A program made the position numbers and the translations under genes. A stretch of 64,000 nt of DNA. Source: Candidatus Lernaella stagnicola (GTDB lineage Bacteria; Lernaellota; Lernaellaia; Lernaellales; Lernaellaceae). Under the pieces are notes generated by a model. That model was given only the letters and a program-made list of their open reading frames with translations. It was not told the origin of the DNA and searched no databases. The stretch covers positions 124,001 to 188,000 of the forward strand of contig JAVCCK010000008.1 of the NCBI GenBank assembly GCA_030765525.1, in the 5' to 3' direction. Numbering within the stretch: position 1 is the stretch's first letter; each line of letters begins with the position of its first letter. This document shows positions 53,570 through 61,739 of this stretch, one piece after another.

Positions 53570-54598
53570 ATGGCCTTCTCCCCCCGCCGCTGGCGACGAC
53601 GTTTGGTGGCGGTCGCTTTCGGCATTGTCCTTGGATTCTTGGTGATGGACGTCGCGGTGCGGCTCGGCGGCTACGACTGGGAATTGATCGAGCAGATCCT
53701 CTACTACCAGAACGCCGATTTACTCAGCCAACGGATGGTGGACGACCCGCAACTGATCTATCGCCTCCGACCGGGGCAACACCATTACCGTCAGACGCCG
53801 CACAGCCAGGTCGGCTACACGGTCACCGTGAACTCGCTGGGCGCGCGGGGGGCGGAGATCGCCGCGGAGAAGCCGCCGCAAGTTTTTCGCGTCGTGACTT
53901 TGGGCGGCTCCAACGTGTACGGCCTCGGGCTGTCGGACGAGGATACCTGGCCCGCTCAACTCGAGCAGGTGCTCGATCGCGATTACGACGGCGACTTCGA
54001 GGTGGTCAATTTCGGCGCCCCGGCTTACGTGCCGCAGCAGATGGTCGCGCTTGGTCGTGAGGCGTTGGAGAAACTCGACCCCGATGTGATCCTTTTTGGG
54101 CTCAGTAACCTTGGCCCGCCGCCCTTTGTTCAAGGGGAACCGGTCGCGCCCTATTTTCGACGCGATGGCGAACTGTACGAAGGTCTTCTTAGCAAGGATT
54201 GCCCGCCGCCGCCACGAATCCTGCCGCGCGGCGTGCTTCTGACGGCGCTCCGCCATTCCGCGTTGGCCCGCTTCTTTCACGCCCGGCATTTGGTTGAAGC
54301 GGAGTGCGACTGGAACGGCAACTACGATCTGGAAGAGCGCAACATCCGCCTGGCCAGGGAATTCTTCGCCGACAGCGCGGCACGCGGCGTGCCGGTCGTC
54401 GTTTTTTTGTTCCCCGGTTATGCCCGCAACGCGTTCGACTACAACCGTTACACCGTGGACACGTCGGTGCCTGTGCTCACGCTGGAGGCGGAAGACCGCG
54501 GGCCGGAATACCGAAACATTCATCCGCCGAAATACGTTTTTACGTGGTATGCGCAAAGCATTGCGGCGTGGTTGGCCGGACGCGGGTTGCTCGATTAG
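53570..54598 (+). CDS. membrane-anchored SGNH-hydrolase-like protein
   Basis: 342 residues. One N-terminal membrane helix (about 10-30). The block-I-like motif GGSNVYGLG near residue 110-118 (Ser candidate nucleophile) is followed by NFGAPAY, typical of the second block, and by FGLSNLG in the third. A C-terminal segment HPPKYVF may hold the catalytic His. It would be an esterase or acetyl/acyl-modifying enzyme facing the periplasm. Substrate unknown. It starts nine bases after engB and overlaps the next, convergent gene by four bases. Confidence 0.65.
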   Translation: MAFSPRRWRRRLVAVAFGIVLGFLVMDVAVRLGGYDWELIEQILYYQNADLLSQRMVDDPQLIYRLRPGQHHYRQTPHSQVGYTVTVNSLGARGAEIAAEKPPQVFRVVTLGGSNVYGLGLSDEDTWPAQLEQVLDRDYDGDFEVVNFGAPAYVPQQMVALGREALEKLDPDVILFGLSNLGPPPFVQGEPVAPYFRRDGELYEGLLSKDCPPPPRILPRGVLLTALRHSALARFFHARHLVEAECDWNGNYDLEERNIRLAREFFADSAARGVPVVVFLFPGYARNAFDYNRYTVDTSVPVLTLEAEDRGPEYRNIHPPKYVFTWYAQSIAAWLAGRGLLD

Positions 54599-55347
54599 CC
54601 GCCGCACACCGGGCAGGCAGGCTGTCGTTTGAGGGCGAGCGTTTCGTAACGTTTTTCCCAAATATCAAACAGGCGCATGACACTGCAGTCGACCGGTTCC
54701 CCAAGCAGGAGGCGCAGCGCCTCCGTGGCCTGCTGAGCCGCGACGATGGCGGGCAGGGTGCCGATAATGCCGTTTCGGCTGCTGTGCGGAATTGCGGACT
54801 CGTCTGGGTCCTGCGGGTAAACGCAGCGCAGACAGGGGCCGTCACGCGGCACGATCACCATGACGCTGCCGGAGGTGCCCACCGCGCCGCCGTAAATCCA
54901 GGGCACGTTGCGCCGCACGCAAGCCTCATTGAGGGCGAAGCGGGTGGGGAAGTTGTCGGTGGCGTCGACGACCAGATCGATGCCGTCCAGCAGGTTCTCC
55001 AAGCTTTGCGCGTTGATTTCCTCGACCCGCGCATCGACGACGATGTCGGAATTAGCCCGACGCACCACGTCGGCCGCCGCAACCGCCTTCGCCGTGCCGT
55101 CGCGCACGTCCTGCTCGAAAAAGAGAACCTGCCGGTGGAGGTTGCTCAGTTCCGGCGTGTCGTGGTCGACCAATCGCATATGGCCCACGCCGGCCCGCGC
55201 CAACAAGGTCGCCGCGTGGCCGCCCAACCCGCCGCACCCGGCGATCAGCACTGCCGATTTCGCGAGGCGCTCCTGACCGCCGGAACCCCAGAAGGGCAGC
55301 AATTCCTGTGCGTGATATCGTCCTTTGCCTGCGGTCATGGCGGTCAA
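54595..55347 (-). CDS. MoeB/ThiF/HesA-type E1-like adenylyltransferase
   Basis: 250 residues. Nucleotide-binding GCGGLGGHAA (about 37-46), then VDHDTPELSNLHRQ and DATDNFPTRF motifs. Two Cys pairs of a structural zinc (CLRC and CPVC) are present. The Cys usually found before the AGVLG segment of MoeB/ThiF is replaced: the stretch reads HSSRNGIIG. It should adenylate a ubiquitin-like sulfur carrier; with ThiS/ThiF present elsewhere, the partner is unknown. It follows mnmA and larE on the same strand, which fits a sulfur-transfer module. Confidence 0.8.
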   Translation of the reverse strand: MTAMTAGKGRYHAQELLPFWGSGGQERLAKSAVLIAGCGGLGGHAATLLARAGVGHMRLVDHDTPELSNLHRQVLFFEQDVRDGTAKAVAAADVVRRANSDIVVDARVEEINAQSLENLLDGIDLVVDATDNFPTRFALNEACVRRNVPWIYGGAVGTSGSVMVIVPRDGPCLRCVYPQDPDESAIPHSSRNGIIGTLPAIVAAQQATEALRLLLGEPVDCSVMRLFDIWEKRYETLALKRQPACPVCGG

Positions 55348-55354
55348 TATGGCA

Positions 55355-56413
55355 TTAAAGCGCGCGGTCGATCCAGCCGCCGGCCAACACTCGCTCGTCG
55401 TCGTAGAGCACCGCCGCCTGGCCGGGCGTCACGGCGCGTTGGGGCTCAGCAAACTCCACGCGAAACCGGTCGTCATCCAGCGGCGTCACCCGCGCCGGTA
55501 CCGCCTTGTGGCGATAGCGAATCTGTACCTGGCAATCCCGGGCTTCCGGCGTCGCCAGCCAACGCGCTCCCGCGGTTTCCAAACCCCGAGCCATCAACGC
55601 GTTGGCGTCCGTCGTCAGTACGACGCGGCGCTGCACGGCATCGATTTCGCGGACCCAAGCTCGCTCGCCAAGAGCGATTCCCAGCCCGTGGCGTTGGCCG
55701 ATGGTGTACTGGTGCAGCCCCGTGTGTTGTCCCACGACGTTGCCCTCGTCATCGAGGACCGGTCCGGCTTGCGCCGGTTCGTCGAAAAAGCGTCGCAACT
55801 CTTCGGGGAAGGTTCGATCATTGGTGGCAAAGCAGGCGTCCTGGCTGTCGGATCGCTCGGCGCTCATCAAGCCGCGCTCGCGGGCAATGTCCCGCACTTG
55901 TTGCTTGGTCAACGCGCCCAGCAGCATCAGACAGGCGGCGCGCTGCGCTTCGCTCAGGGCGAACAAGAAGTACGATTGATCTTTTTCGCGCGAGAGGCCG
56001 CGCCACAATTCGACCGCGCCGTTTTTCGCCGGTCGCAGGCGGGCGTAATGTCCGGTGGCGATCAGGGGGATGCCCAAGCTGCGGGCGAATTCCGAGAGCA
56101 ATCCGAATTTGATTTCTTCGTTGCAGATAACACACGGATTAGGCGTGCGGCCGCGGGCGTATTCCTGCCATGCCGGGCGCAGAACCTTCTCTGCAAAGCG
56201 TTCGCGACCGTCCACGACGTGATGCGCGATGCCGAGTTGCTCCGCTACACCGCGGGCTGCGGAAATCGCTTCCGGTGCGCCGCACTGGCCGGTGTCGAAC
56301 AGTTGCAGCGTGACGCCGACGCACTCGTAACCTTCCTCAAGCAACAGATGCGTGGCCACGCTGCTGTCCACACCGCCGCTCATGGCCACAGCCACGCGCT
56401 GCTTAGTCGACAT
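55355..56413 (-). CDS. mnmA: tRNA 2-thiouridine synthase MnmA
   Basis: About 352 residues from the ATG at 56413, where AAGGAGG is six bases upstream (the ATG at 56446 has no good site). PP-loop AMSGGVDSS near residue 8-16. Catalytic Cys in NPCVICNEEIKFG, and the second conserved Cys in SQDACFA. The C-terminal beta-barrel contains VGQHTGLHQYTIGQRHGLGI. It thiolates uridine 34 of Lys, Glu and Gln tRNAs. It overlaps larE by 11 bases and is followed by the E1-like gene. Confidence 0.95.
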   Translation of the reverse strand: MSTKQRVAVAMSGGVDSSVATHLLLEEGYECVGVTLQLFDTGQCGAPEAISAARGVAEQLGIAHHVVDGRERFAEKVLRPAWQEYARGRTPNPCVICNEEIKFGLLSEFARSLGIPLIATGHYARLRPAKNGAVELWRGLSREKDQSYFLFALSEAQRAACLMLLGALTKQQVRDIARERGLMSAERSDSQDACFATNDRTFPEELRRFFDEPAQAGPVLDDEGNVVGQHTGLHQYTIGQRHGLGIALGERAWVREIDAVQRRVVLTTDANALMARGLETAGARWLATPEARDCQVQIRYRHKAVPARVTPLDDDRFRVEFAEPQRAVTPGQAAVLYDDERVLAGGWIDRAL

Positions 56414-57248
56414 CGGCATCCTCCTTGGGATGGCGCAGCGTTTCATTCATGGCGCCGGTGCGGTAGCCCTCGAGGTCGAAGGCCACGAAGGCGTATCCAA
56501 GGGCCTTCAATTCGGCGACGAGCGAGGTACGTCGCAAGGGGGCGAGCAACGCGGTAAATAGCTCGGGATCGGTTTCCACACGCAACAGGTCGCCGTGGTC
56601 GCGAGCCCGCGCGGGCCAGATATCGGCGGCGCGCAGTGTCTCTTCGGCCGCCTCGATTCGCCGCAGGCGCGCCTCGGTGATTTCGGTGTCGTAGGGCAGG
56701 CGGGAGATCAAGCACGCGGCGGCGGGCTTGTTCCACACCGGCAGGTTGCGAGCCTTCGCCATCCGGCGGATTTCGGTTTTACCGATATCGAGTTCGTAGA
56801 AGGGCGAGCGCACACCCAGTTCCCGCACCGCCTGGAAGCCGGGCCGGTAGTCGCCGCGGTCGTCGGCGTTGGTGCCCTCGACGACGGTGGGCAATCCCGC
56901 GGCGGCAGCGGCTTCCATAATGGTGCTGAACAGAACCTTCTTGCAGTGATAGCAGCGCCGGCGGTCGTTGGCCTGCATGCCCGGATCGTTCAGGGGATCC
57001 ACGTGGATGAGTTGGGTCTCAACGCCGAGTTGTGCGGCCAGCGTCAGCGCTTCGTCGATTTCCCGAGCGGTGTGGCTGGGTGCGTGGCAGATGACCGCCA
57101 GCACGCGGTCGCCCAGAACCTCGCACGCCACCGATAGCAGCACCGTGCTGTCCACGCCTCCGGAGAAGGCGACGGTCACGCCGTCCAGGGTGGCGAAATG
57201 CGATTTGAGTCGCTCGATTGTCGATACGGAATCGGGTTCTTTTTTCAT
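56403..57248 (-). CDS. larE: ATP-dependent sacrificial sulfur transferase LarE
   Basis: 281 residues from the ATG at 57248; a longer in-frame reading upstream lacks conserved sequence. PP-loop AFSGGVDST near residue 26-34. RCYHCKK (about 98-104) is a family signature. A Cys in AACLISR corresponds to the Cys that LarE gives up as sulfur donor. LarE thiolates the pyridine ring in making the nickel-pincer cofactor of lactate racemase-like enzymes. LarB and LarC are not in this window. Confidence 0.85.
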   Translation of the reverse strand: MKKEPDSVSTIERLKSHFATLDGVTVAFSGGVDSTVLLSVACEVLGDRVLAVICHAPSHTAREIDEALTLAAQLGVETQLIHVDPLNDPGMQANDRRRCYHCKKVLFSTIMEAAAAAGLPTVVEGTNADDRGDYRPGFQAVRELGVRSPFYELDIGKTEIRRMAKARNLPVWNKPAAACLISRLPYDTEITEARLRRIEAAEETLRAADIWPARARDHGDLLRVETDPELFTALLAPLRRTSLVAELKALGYAFVAFDLEGYRTGAMNETLRHPKEDADVD

Positions 57249-57316
57249 ACTTATTCTCAATAAGCGACGTGTTTTTTGGTGCCGCTCGGCCTGTGAATTA
57301 AGTGCTCTGTGGCCGT

Positions 57317-57345
57317 TTGCGAGCCACCCCTCCTTTGGATAATAT
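57317..57345 (+). promoter_or_regulatory. sigma70-type promoter of the Asp-linker lipoprotein gene
   Basis: TTGCGA (57317-57322) and TAATAT (57340-57345) are 17 bases apart, 32 bases upstream of the TTG start, with AAGGAGG between. Confidence 0.5.
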
Positions 57346-57377
57346 ACACCGTCGATTCGGCCAAGGAGGTTATCGCT

Positions 57378-59225
57378 TTGCCGCGAAAAAAACAAATTTC
57401 AGTGGCGCGTCTAAAAGTCATAAGTTCACAACACTGGTTCTCGCTGATTGTTTTCATTTGCTTACCGGCGATGCTGATACTCGCCAGTTGCGCCGACAGC
57501 GCCGACAACAACAACGACGACGGGATTGCCGACGACGACAGCGCATTGGTCGACGACGATGATAGCGCGCCCGTCGACGACGACGCCACCGACGACGACA
57601 CATTTGCCGATGACGACGATGACTCGCCGCCGGTTGTTTATCCGGCGCTGCTGCCGGGTCCGGGCGAGCCGGGGTATGACGCCGAGCTCGAAGCCAAGGC
57701 TCGCATGTACGACCGCTCGCACTTGGTATTCAACTGCGCCGGCCACGGCATCAATGCCGACGTGTCGGTCAACCTTGAAGACGAGGAAGACCGGCTGCTC
57801 ATCGAAGAGTTCATTCAGGAAACCGACGGCTGGGATTTCGAAGCGTTTTCGGGCAAGACCGTAGACGAAGTCGTCGACACCTTCCACAAAGTCGCCGGCC
57901 TTTACGGTGGAGTGGGCATTGCAGCCGACGCCTACCGCTACGGCGTGATGCGCGACCAAGGCTACACCGAGGACGAGGTCGACTTGGCGCGCGGCTTTTT
58001 GCAGCGCGACATCGAAACCATGTTCATCGCCTTTGAGATCACCGGTATCCCGGGCATCATTCCCCGCGGCATCTGCAAAATCGACACACCCGGCTACTGC
58101 GCCGACTTGGAGACCACGCCGCTGTTTGACGAGTTCGGCGATCCACTTCCCGAAGAGAAAAACAACGGCACGTGGCGCGAAGATAACACGCCCGATAACC
58201 GCTACCCCGGTTACAAGTGGGAAGACTCGTGCTCCCGCGATATGTACCTCGGTTGGGCCAACGCGGTCGGCGCGGTGTGGGAAGTCATTCAAGACGATCC
58301 GACTTTCGCCCAGGAAGATAAGGACAAACTCCAGCAATTCGCCGGCGACATGGGACGCGAACTCATGAAGCTTCGCCCCGCGCCGCCGTGGGGTGAGTTC
58401 GACCTGGAAATCTACGACGCGGACGGTCGCACGACGTACCACGGTTACTTGAACGAAAACGCCTACGACCGAGTGTACCTGCCGTTTATTCCCCTGAAAG
58501 ACGGCTTGTTCGCCACGATGGCCGTGGGCATTGTCTCCGCACTGACCTACGTGTCGGAAGACCCGGTACTCGTCGACTATCTATACGACCATCTGCTCGG
58601 CGAGCGGGGACTCGACCGCGTTATTCAGAACCATCAACTCGGTCTGAACCTCTGGTGGCAAACGAACTTCAGCGGCTCGAATATGGCCTTCGAGGGGGCG
58701 CTTATGGCGGCGCGCTATGTCGCCACGTCGGAGGCGCGCGACCGCATTCGCTGGTCGATCAAGGTTCACATGTACGAGAACGGCCTGTTGCTGCTGAGCC
58801 GCCAGCCGGAAGAGTACGCCTACAGTCTCTTCGATTTCGTATACGCCGCGGCGATCGGTGGCTCCTCGGCTTACGCGCCCGCGTTGGAGCCGGCCGATTA
58901 CGACGCCGTGGCTCGCGGTGTCCAAACCCTGCGCGAGTTTCCGGATCCGCCGTTTTGGGATTACGAAGTCGTCAACTGCGACGAAGACGAACTGGCGGCG
59001 CATTTGTGTGAACTCAACGACGGCACGATCGTCCATCCGCTGGGTGAGGTGGGGCGCAAGGGAACATTGATTTGCCAAGAGCCGATTCCACAACGCGTGC
59101 GGCCGCCGAGCAATTACCGTTGGCGCTCGGATCCTTACACGCCCAACGGCGGCGGCGACGGCAGCGGCATGCTTCCCGGCGTCGATTTCCGCTGGGCTTA
59201 TTGGTACGCTCGCTGGGTGAAGTAA
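57378..59225 (+). CDS. lipoprotein with Asp-rich linker and large unknown helical domain
   Basis: 615 residues from a TTG start at 57378, chosen for AAGGAGG eight bases upstream; earlier in-frame codons would put foreign sequence before the signal. Lipobox LILASC gives lipidated Cys at 38. Residues 44-83 are mainly Asp. The rest (about 85-615) is rich in helices and Trp/Tyr, with several Asn-Trp and Tyr-Arg-Trp pieces near the end and FSGSNMAFEGALMAARY in the middle, which may be an alpha-barrel as in many glycan-active enzymes. I do not recognise the family. It is probably surface- or periplasm-exposed on a flexible acidic stalk. Confidence 0.65.
   Translation: MPRKKQISVARLKVISSQHWFSLIVFICLPAMLILASCADSADNNNDDGIADDDSALVDDDDSAPVDDDATDDDTFADDDDDSPPVVYPALLPGPGEPGYDAELEAKARMYDRSHLVFNCAGHGINADVSVNLEDEEDRLLIEEFIQETDGWDFEAFSGKTVDEVVDTFHKVAGLYGGVGIAADAYRYGVMRDQGYTEDEVDLARGFLQRDIETMFIAFEITGIPGIIPRGICKIDTPGYCADLETTPLFDEFGDPLPEEKNNGTWREDNTPDNRYPGYKWEDSCSRDMYLGWANAVGAVWEVIQDDPTFAQEDKDKLQQFAGDMGRELMKLRPAPPWGEFDLEIYDADGRTTYHGYLNENAYDRVYLPFIPLKDGLFATMAVGIVSALTYVSEDPVLVDYLYDHLLGERGLDRVIQNHQLGLNLWWQTNFSGSNMAFEGALMAARYVATSEARDRIRWSIKVHMYENGLLLLSRQPEEYAYSLFDFVYAAAIGGSSAYAPALEPADYDAVARGVQTLREFPDPPFWDYEVVNCDEDELAAHLCELNDGTIVHPLGEVGRKGTLICQEPIPQRVRPPSNYRWRSDPYTPNGGGDGSGMLPGVDFRWAYWYARWVK
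57507..57626 (+). repeat. GAC-rich tract encoding an Asp linker after the lipobox
   Basis: About 120 bases of mainly GAC codons, with GAT and a few Ala/Ser/Val codons. This acidic segment is at the N-terminal side of the mature protein, unlike the C-terminal tracts of the other Asp-rich proteins here. Confidence 0.85.
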
Positions 59226-59245
59226 CAAGAATCTGAAATAGAAAA

Positions 59246-59272
59246 GGCCGGGCACGAAGCCCGGCCTTTTTT
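59246..59272. terminator. bidirectional intrinsic terminator
   Basis: Perfect 8-bp stem GGCCGGGC/GCCCGGCC (59246-59253 and 59259-59266) with loop ACGAA, followed by TTTTTT on the plus strand and preceded by AAAA for the minus strand. It lies between two convergent genes and can stop both. Confidence 0.92.
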
Positions 59273-59291
59273 GTTTGTGTTGTTGCGGTTA

Positions 59292-61010
59292 CTAGCAGCC
59301 GCACCCGCCCTCATCGTCGTTATCATCATCATCGTCGGCCGGCGGATTAATGTCACCGGCGTCATCGTCGCCACTATCGGTGTCGTCGTCGTCACCGTCG
59401 GTGTCGTCATCAGCGTCATCGTCGTCAGTATTAGCGGCTATTTTGTACGAAACGGTGTCGCCGTCATCTTCCTGGCCATCGCTTACCGTGAGTTCGAAGG
59501 TGTATTCACCCGCTTCGATCGGCACGAAGGACGTGAGGTCCACCGCGGTGTCGGCGATATCGACGTTGGGGCCGTCAAACAGCGTCCACACGTACGTCAG
59601 CGGATCATCGTCGTAGTCCATCGACGCGGAGCCGTCCAGCGTCATCGTGTCGCCGACGGCGCCTTCCTGGTCCTCGCCCGCGTTGGCGAAGGGCCGCACG
59701 TTCGTTTGTGTGTACCGGAATACCGAAAGGTCGATGCCAACCGAATAGGCGATTTTCGGGTTGGCCCATTTAAGCTGGAAGATCGGGTTGCCGAGTTCCT
59801 CGATGGTTTCATCGTAATTCCAGGTATCCCCGCCGTCGTCGGTATAAAGGAGCACGGGCAAGAAGCTGATGAAGCTTTGGCCGGCGCCGCCGACGAAGCC
59901 CACATCGCCGATTTCGGGCTGGAACGACAAGGCCGCAGCCGCCCACTTCTGCACGTTGCCCATGTCTTGGGGCAGCGTATCGGAGACGTCTTCCCAGTTT
60001 TCGCCGTCGGTGGTGCGCCAGAGCGCCAGGGGCGTCGCGCCCGAGTGCGGCTCGCCGATGATGAAGCCGTTGTCGCTATCGATCATCTCGATGTTCAGGA
60101 AGCTGTAGTTCGGTTGACTCAGCATCAGGGTCCAGGTGGCGCCGCCGTCGTCGGTTCGCCATGCCATGCCCGCCGTGCCTTTGCTTGCGGAAGCGTTTTG
60201 CTCCCGATATTCCATGCGATACACCGGGTCCTTGGCCAGCCGGGCCATGTGCAGCAAATATTCGACCCGTTGCTGCGGGTCTTCGATCGATAGGGCGTCC
60301 TTTTCGTCCTCGGGCAATCCCGAAGCTAGAAAGCCGGTGTCTTGATCGAGGAATTTTACCGCGTTGAAGAAGGTCAGCAGGTTGCCGGGGGCGCTGATTT
60401 TATTCCACGTGGCGCCGCCGTCCTGCGTGCGTACCAACAAATGCGGCATACCGGCTGCGTATCCGACGGATTCATCCACGAAGTCCATCATCATGATCAT
60501 GTTGAACATGGCCGGGCCGTTGAGTTCGGCTTCGTTAAAGGTCTGGCCGCCGTCTTCGGTGTAAAGAATATACGGCTTCATTTGAAAGATGCACTTGAAC
60601 AAGCACTCGGGTGCGGGCGTATTTTCGATGCACTCATCATCGACGCCGAAACCGGCGTACGCGGCGCGGTCAGGCGAAGCGGCGTCGTTGGCGAGCGTGA
60701 AGGAAAACAATTCAAGTATGGAGCATTCGTTGCCGCCGCCGACCGAGGTCTGAATGATCGGATCCCAATTCGAGCCCCCGTCGACGCTCTTCCAGCCGCT
60801 GTCCATATCGAAGCCGCCGACTTGCTGCAAGCCTGCGGTGTACAGGTTGTCGATGTCGCCGATTCCCAAGCTCAAGAACACGGCATTGGATAATCCTGGA
60901 GGCCCTCCAAGCGAGTGCAGCTTCTCCCACTCGCCGTATTCGGCCTGCGCCGTCGTGGCGGCGGTGAGGGCAATCATCAAGAAAATCAAGAACGCATATT
61001 TTTTCATCAT
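59292..61010 (-). CDS. secreted YCF48/BNR beta-propeller-like protein with PKD-like domain and Asp-rich GGCGC tail
   Basis: 572 residues. Signal peptide about 1-22. The main part (about 25-420) has repeated beta units with DGG.TW/NW motifs (SVDGGSNW, TEDGGQTF, TQDGGATW, TDDGGATW, TTDGENW, TDDGGDTW), typical of BNR/YCF48-like propellers. A PKD or cadherin-like domain (about 425-520, ANAGEDQ, LDGSASMDYDDD) follows. Residues about 528-567 are Asp-rich and the protein ends Gly-Gly-Cys-Gly-Cys. No membrane segment follows. It is probably surface-attached. Propellers of this type often bind partners rather than catalyse reactions. Confidence 0.82.
   Translation of the reverse strand: MMKKYAFLIFLMIALTAATTAQAEYGEWEKLHSLGGPPGLSNAVFLSLGIGDIDNLYTAGLQQVGGFDMDSGWKSVDGGSNWDPIIQTSVGGGNECSILELFSFTLANDAASPDRAAYAGFGVDDECIENTPAPECLFKCIFQMKPYILYTEDGGQTFNEAELNGPAMFNMIMMMDFVDESVGYAAGMPHLLVRTQDGGATWNKISAPGNLLTFFNAVKFLDQDTGFLASGLPEDEKDALSIEDPQQRVEYLLHMARLAKDPVYRMEYREQNASASKGTAGMAWRTDDGGATWTLMLSQPNYSFLNIEMIDSDNGFIIGEPHSGATPLALWRTTDGENWEDVSDTLPQDMGNVQKWAAAALSFQPEIGDVGFVGGAGQSFISFLPVLLYTDDGGDTWNYDETIEELGNPIFQLKWANPKIAYSVGIDLSVFRYTQTNVRPFANAGEDQEGAVGDTMTLDGSASMDYDDDPLTYVWTLFDGPNVDIADTAVDLTSFVPIEAGEYTFELTVSDGQEDDGDTVSYKIAANTDDDDADDDTDGDDDDTDSGDDDAGDINPPADDDDDNDDEGGCGC
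59310..59429 (-). repeat. GAC/GAT-rich tract encoding an Asp-rich tail
   Basis: About 120 bases of mainly Asp codons on the minus strand, encoding the end of the YCF48-like protein before its GGCGC terminus. Confidence 0.85.
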
Positions 61011-61062
61011 GGCTCCTTCGGTGCGACCAAGAGGTGGTCGTAAAGCGCATTCAAAACGGTGC

Positions 61063-61092
61063 CATTTACCGGTAAAAGCGGCGGAAAGTCAA
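61063..61092 (-). promoter_or_regulatory. promoter of the YCF48-like gene overlapped by a 12-bp palindrome
   Basis: TTGACT (61087-61092) and TAAATG (61063-61068) are 18 bases apart. A perfect palindrome TTTACCGGTAAA (61065-61076) overlaps the -10 box and could be an operator. A 6-bp hairpin (61024-61040) lies in the leader close to the ribosome site. Confidence 0.4.
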
Positions 61093-61104
61093 ATAAACGA
61101 TGTC

Positions 61105-61686
61105 TCAATCGTTTCTATTATTGAGATTCGGCCGTGGCAGGTCGGCGTCCCAAAAGGCGTCGTCGCGATCCAGACTTGCGTTGGCGAAACGCGCGGCGGC
61201 AAAAAGAAAGTCGCTGGAACGATTAATGAATTTCTGCACCAGGGGGTCCACATCTTCAGCGGCGGCGAGGGTGACAATCAGCCGCTCGGCGCGGCGGCAG
61301 ACGGTGCGGGCCACGTGCAGAAACGCCGCGCATTGTGAGCCGCCGGGCAGAATAAAGCGCGACAGCGGGCCGGTCGTCTTTTCGAAATGGTCGATGGCCT
61401 CTTCCAAGAAAGCGACGTCTTCCGGCGCAATTCCGGGAGGCGTAATGTCTGAGTCGGGCGGTGTGGCCAGGTTGGACGAACAATTGAAGAAGCGGTTTTG
61501 CAGATAGGTCAGCGCGGGGCCGAGGGTCGAATCTTGGGTACAAGCCCGCGCCACACCCACCCACGAATTGGCCTCGTCGATGGTGCCGTAGGCTTGGACG
61601 CGCAGGGAATCCTTGGAAACGCGGCGGTTATCCACGAGCGATGTTTGCCCCTTGTCACCCTTGCGCGTGTAGATTTGCGATCCCAT
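61105..61686 (-). CDS. cob(I)alamin adenosyltransferase, PduO type
   Basis: About 193 residues from the ATG at 61686. Family motifs: IYTRKGDKGQTSL near the start (ATP-binding), VQAYGTIDEANSW, the helix segment FILPGGSQCAAFLHVARTVCRRAER (within about residues 115-140), and a C-terminal NRSSDFLF. It makes adenosylcobalamin. The B12-binding radical SAM proteins elsewhere in the window use cobalamin, though not necessarily this form. It is followed by the YCF48-like gene on the same strand. Confidence 0.93.
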   Translation of the reverse strand: MGSQIYTRKGDKGQTSLVDNRRVSKDSLRVQAYGTIDEANSWVGVARACTQDSTLGPALTYLQNRFFNCSSNLATPPDSDITPPGIAPEDVAFLEEAIDHFEKTTGPLSRFILPGGSQCAAFLHVARTVCRRAERLIVTLAAAEDVDPLVQKFINRSSDFLFAAARFANASLDRDDAFWDADLPRPNLNNRND

Positions 61687-61739
61687 GGCATCCTCGCGGT
61701 TTCGGTTGCATTCGAAATGTAGTGGGCTCGCGCGGGCAG

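Noticed and set aside
54304-56112. Plus-strand frame of 602 residues opposite the E1-like and mnmA genes
   Set aside because: Shadow of real genes; Arg/Pro/Gly-rich composition without any fold.
57507-57626. Repeat tracts as a possible CRISPR array
   Set aside because: Units are codon-sized, without fixed-length repeats and unique spacers, and lie inside coding genes.
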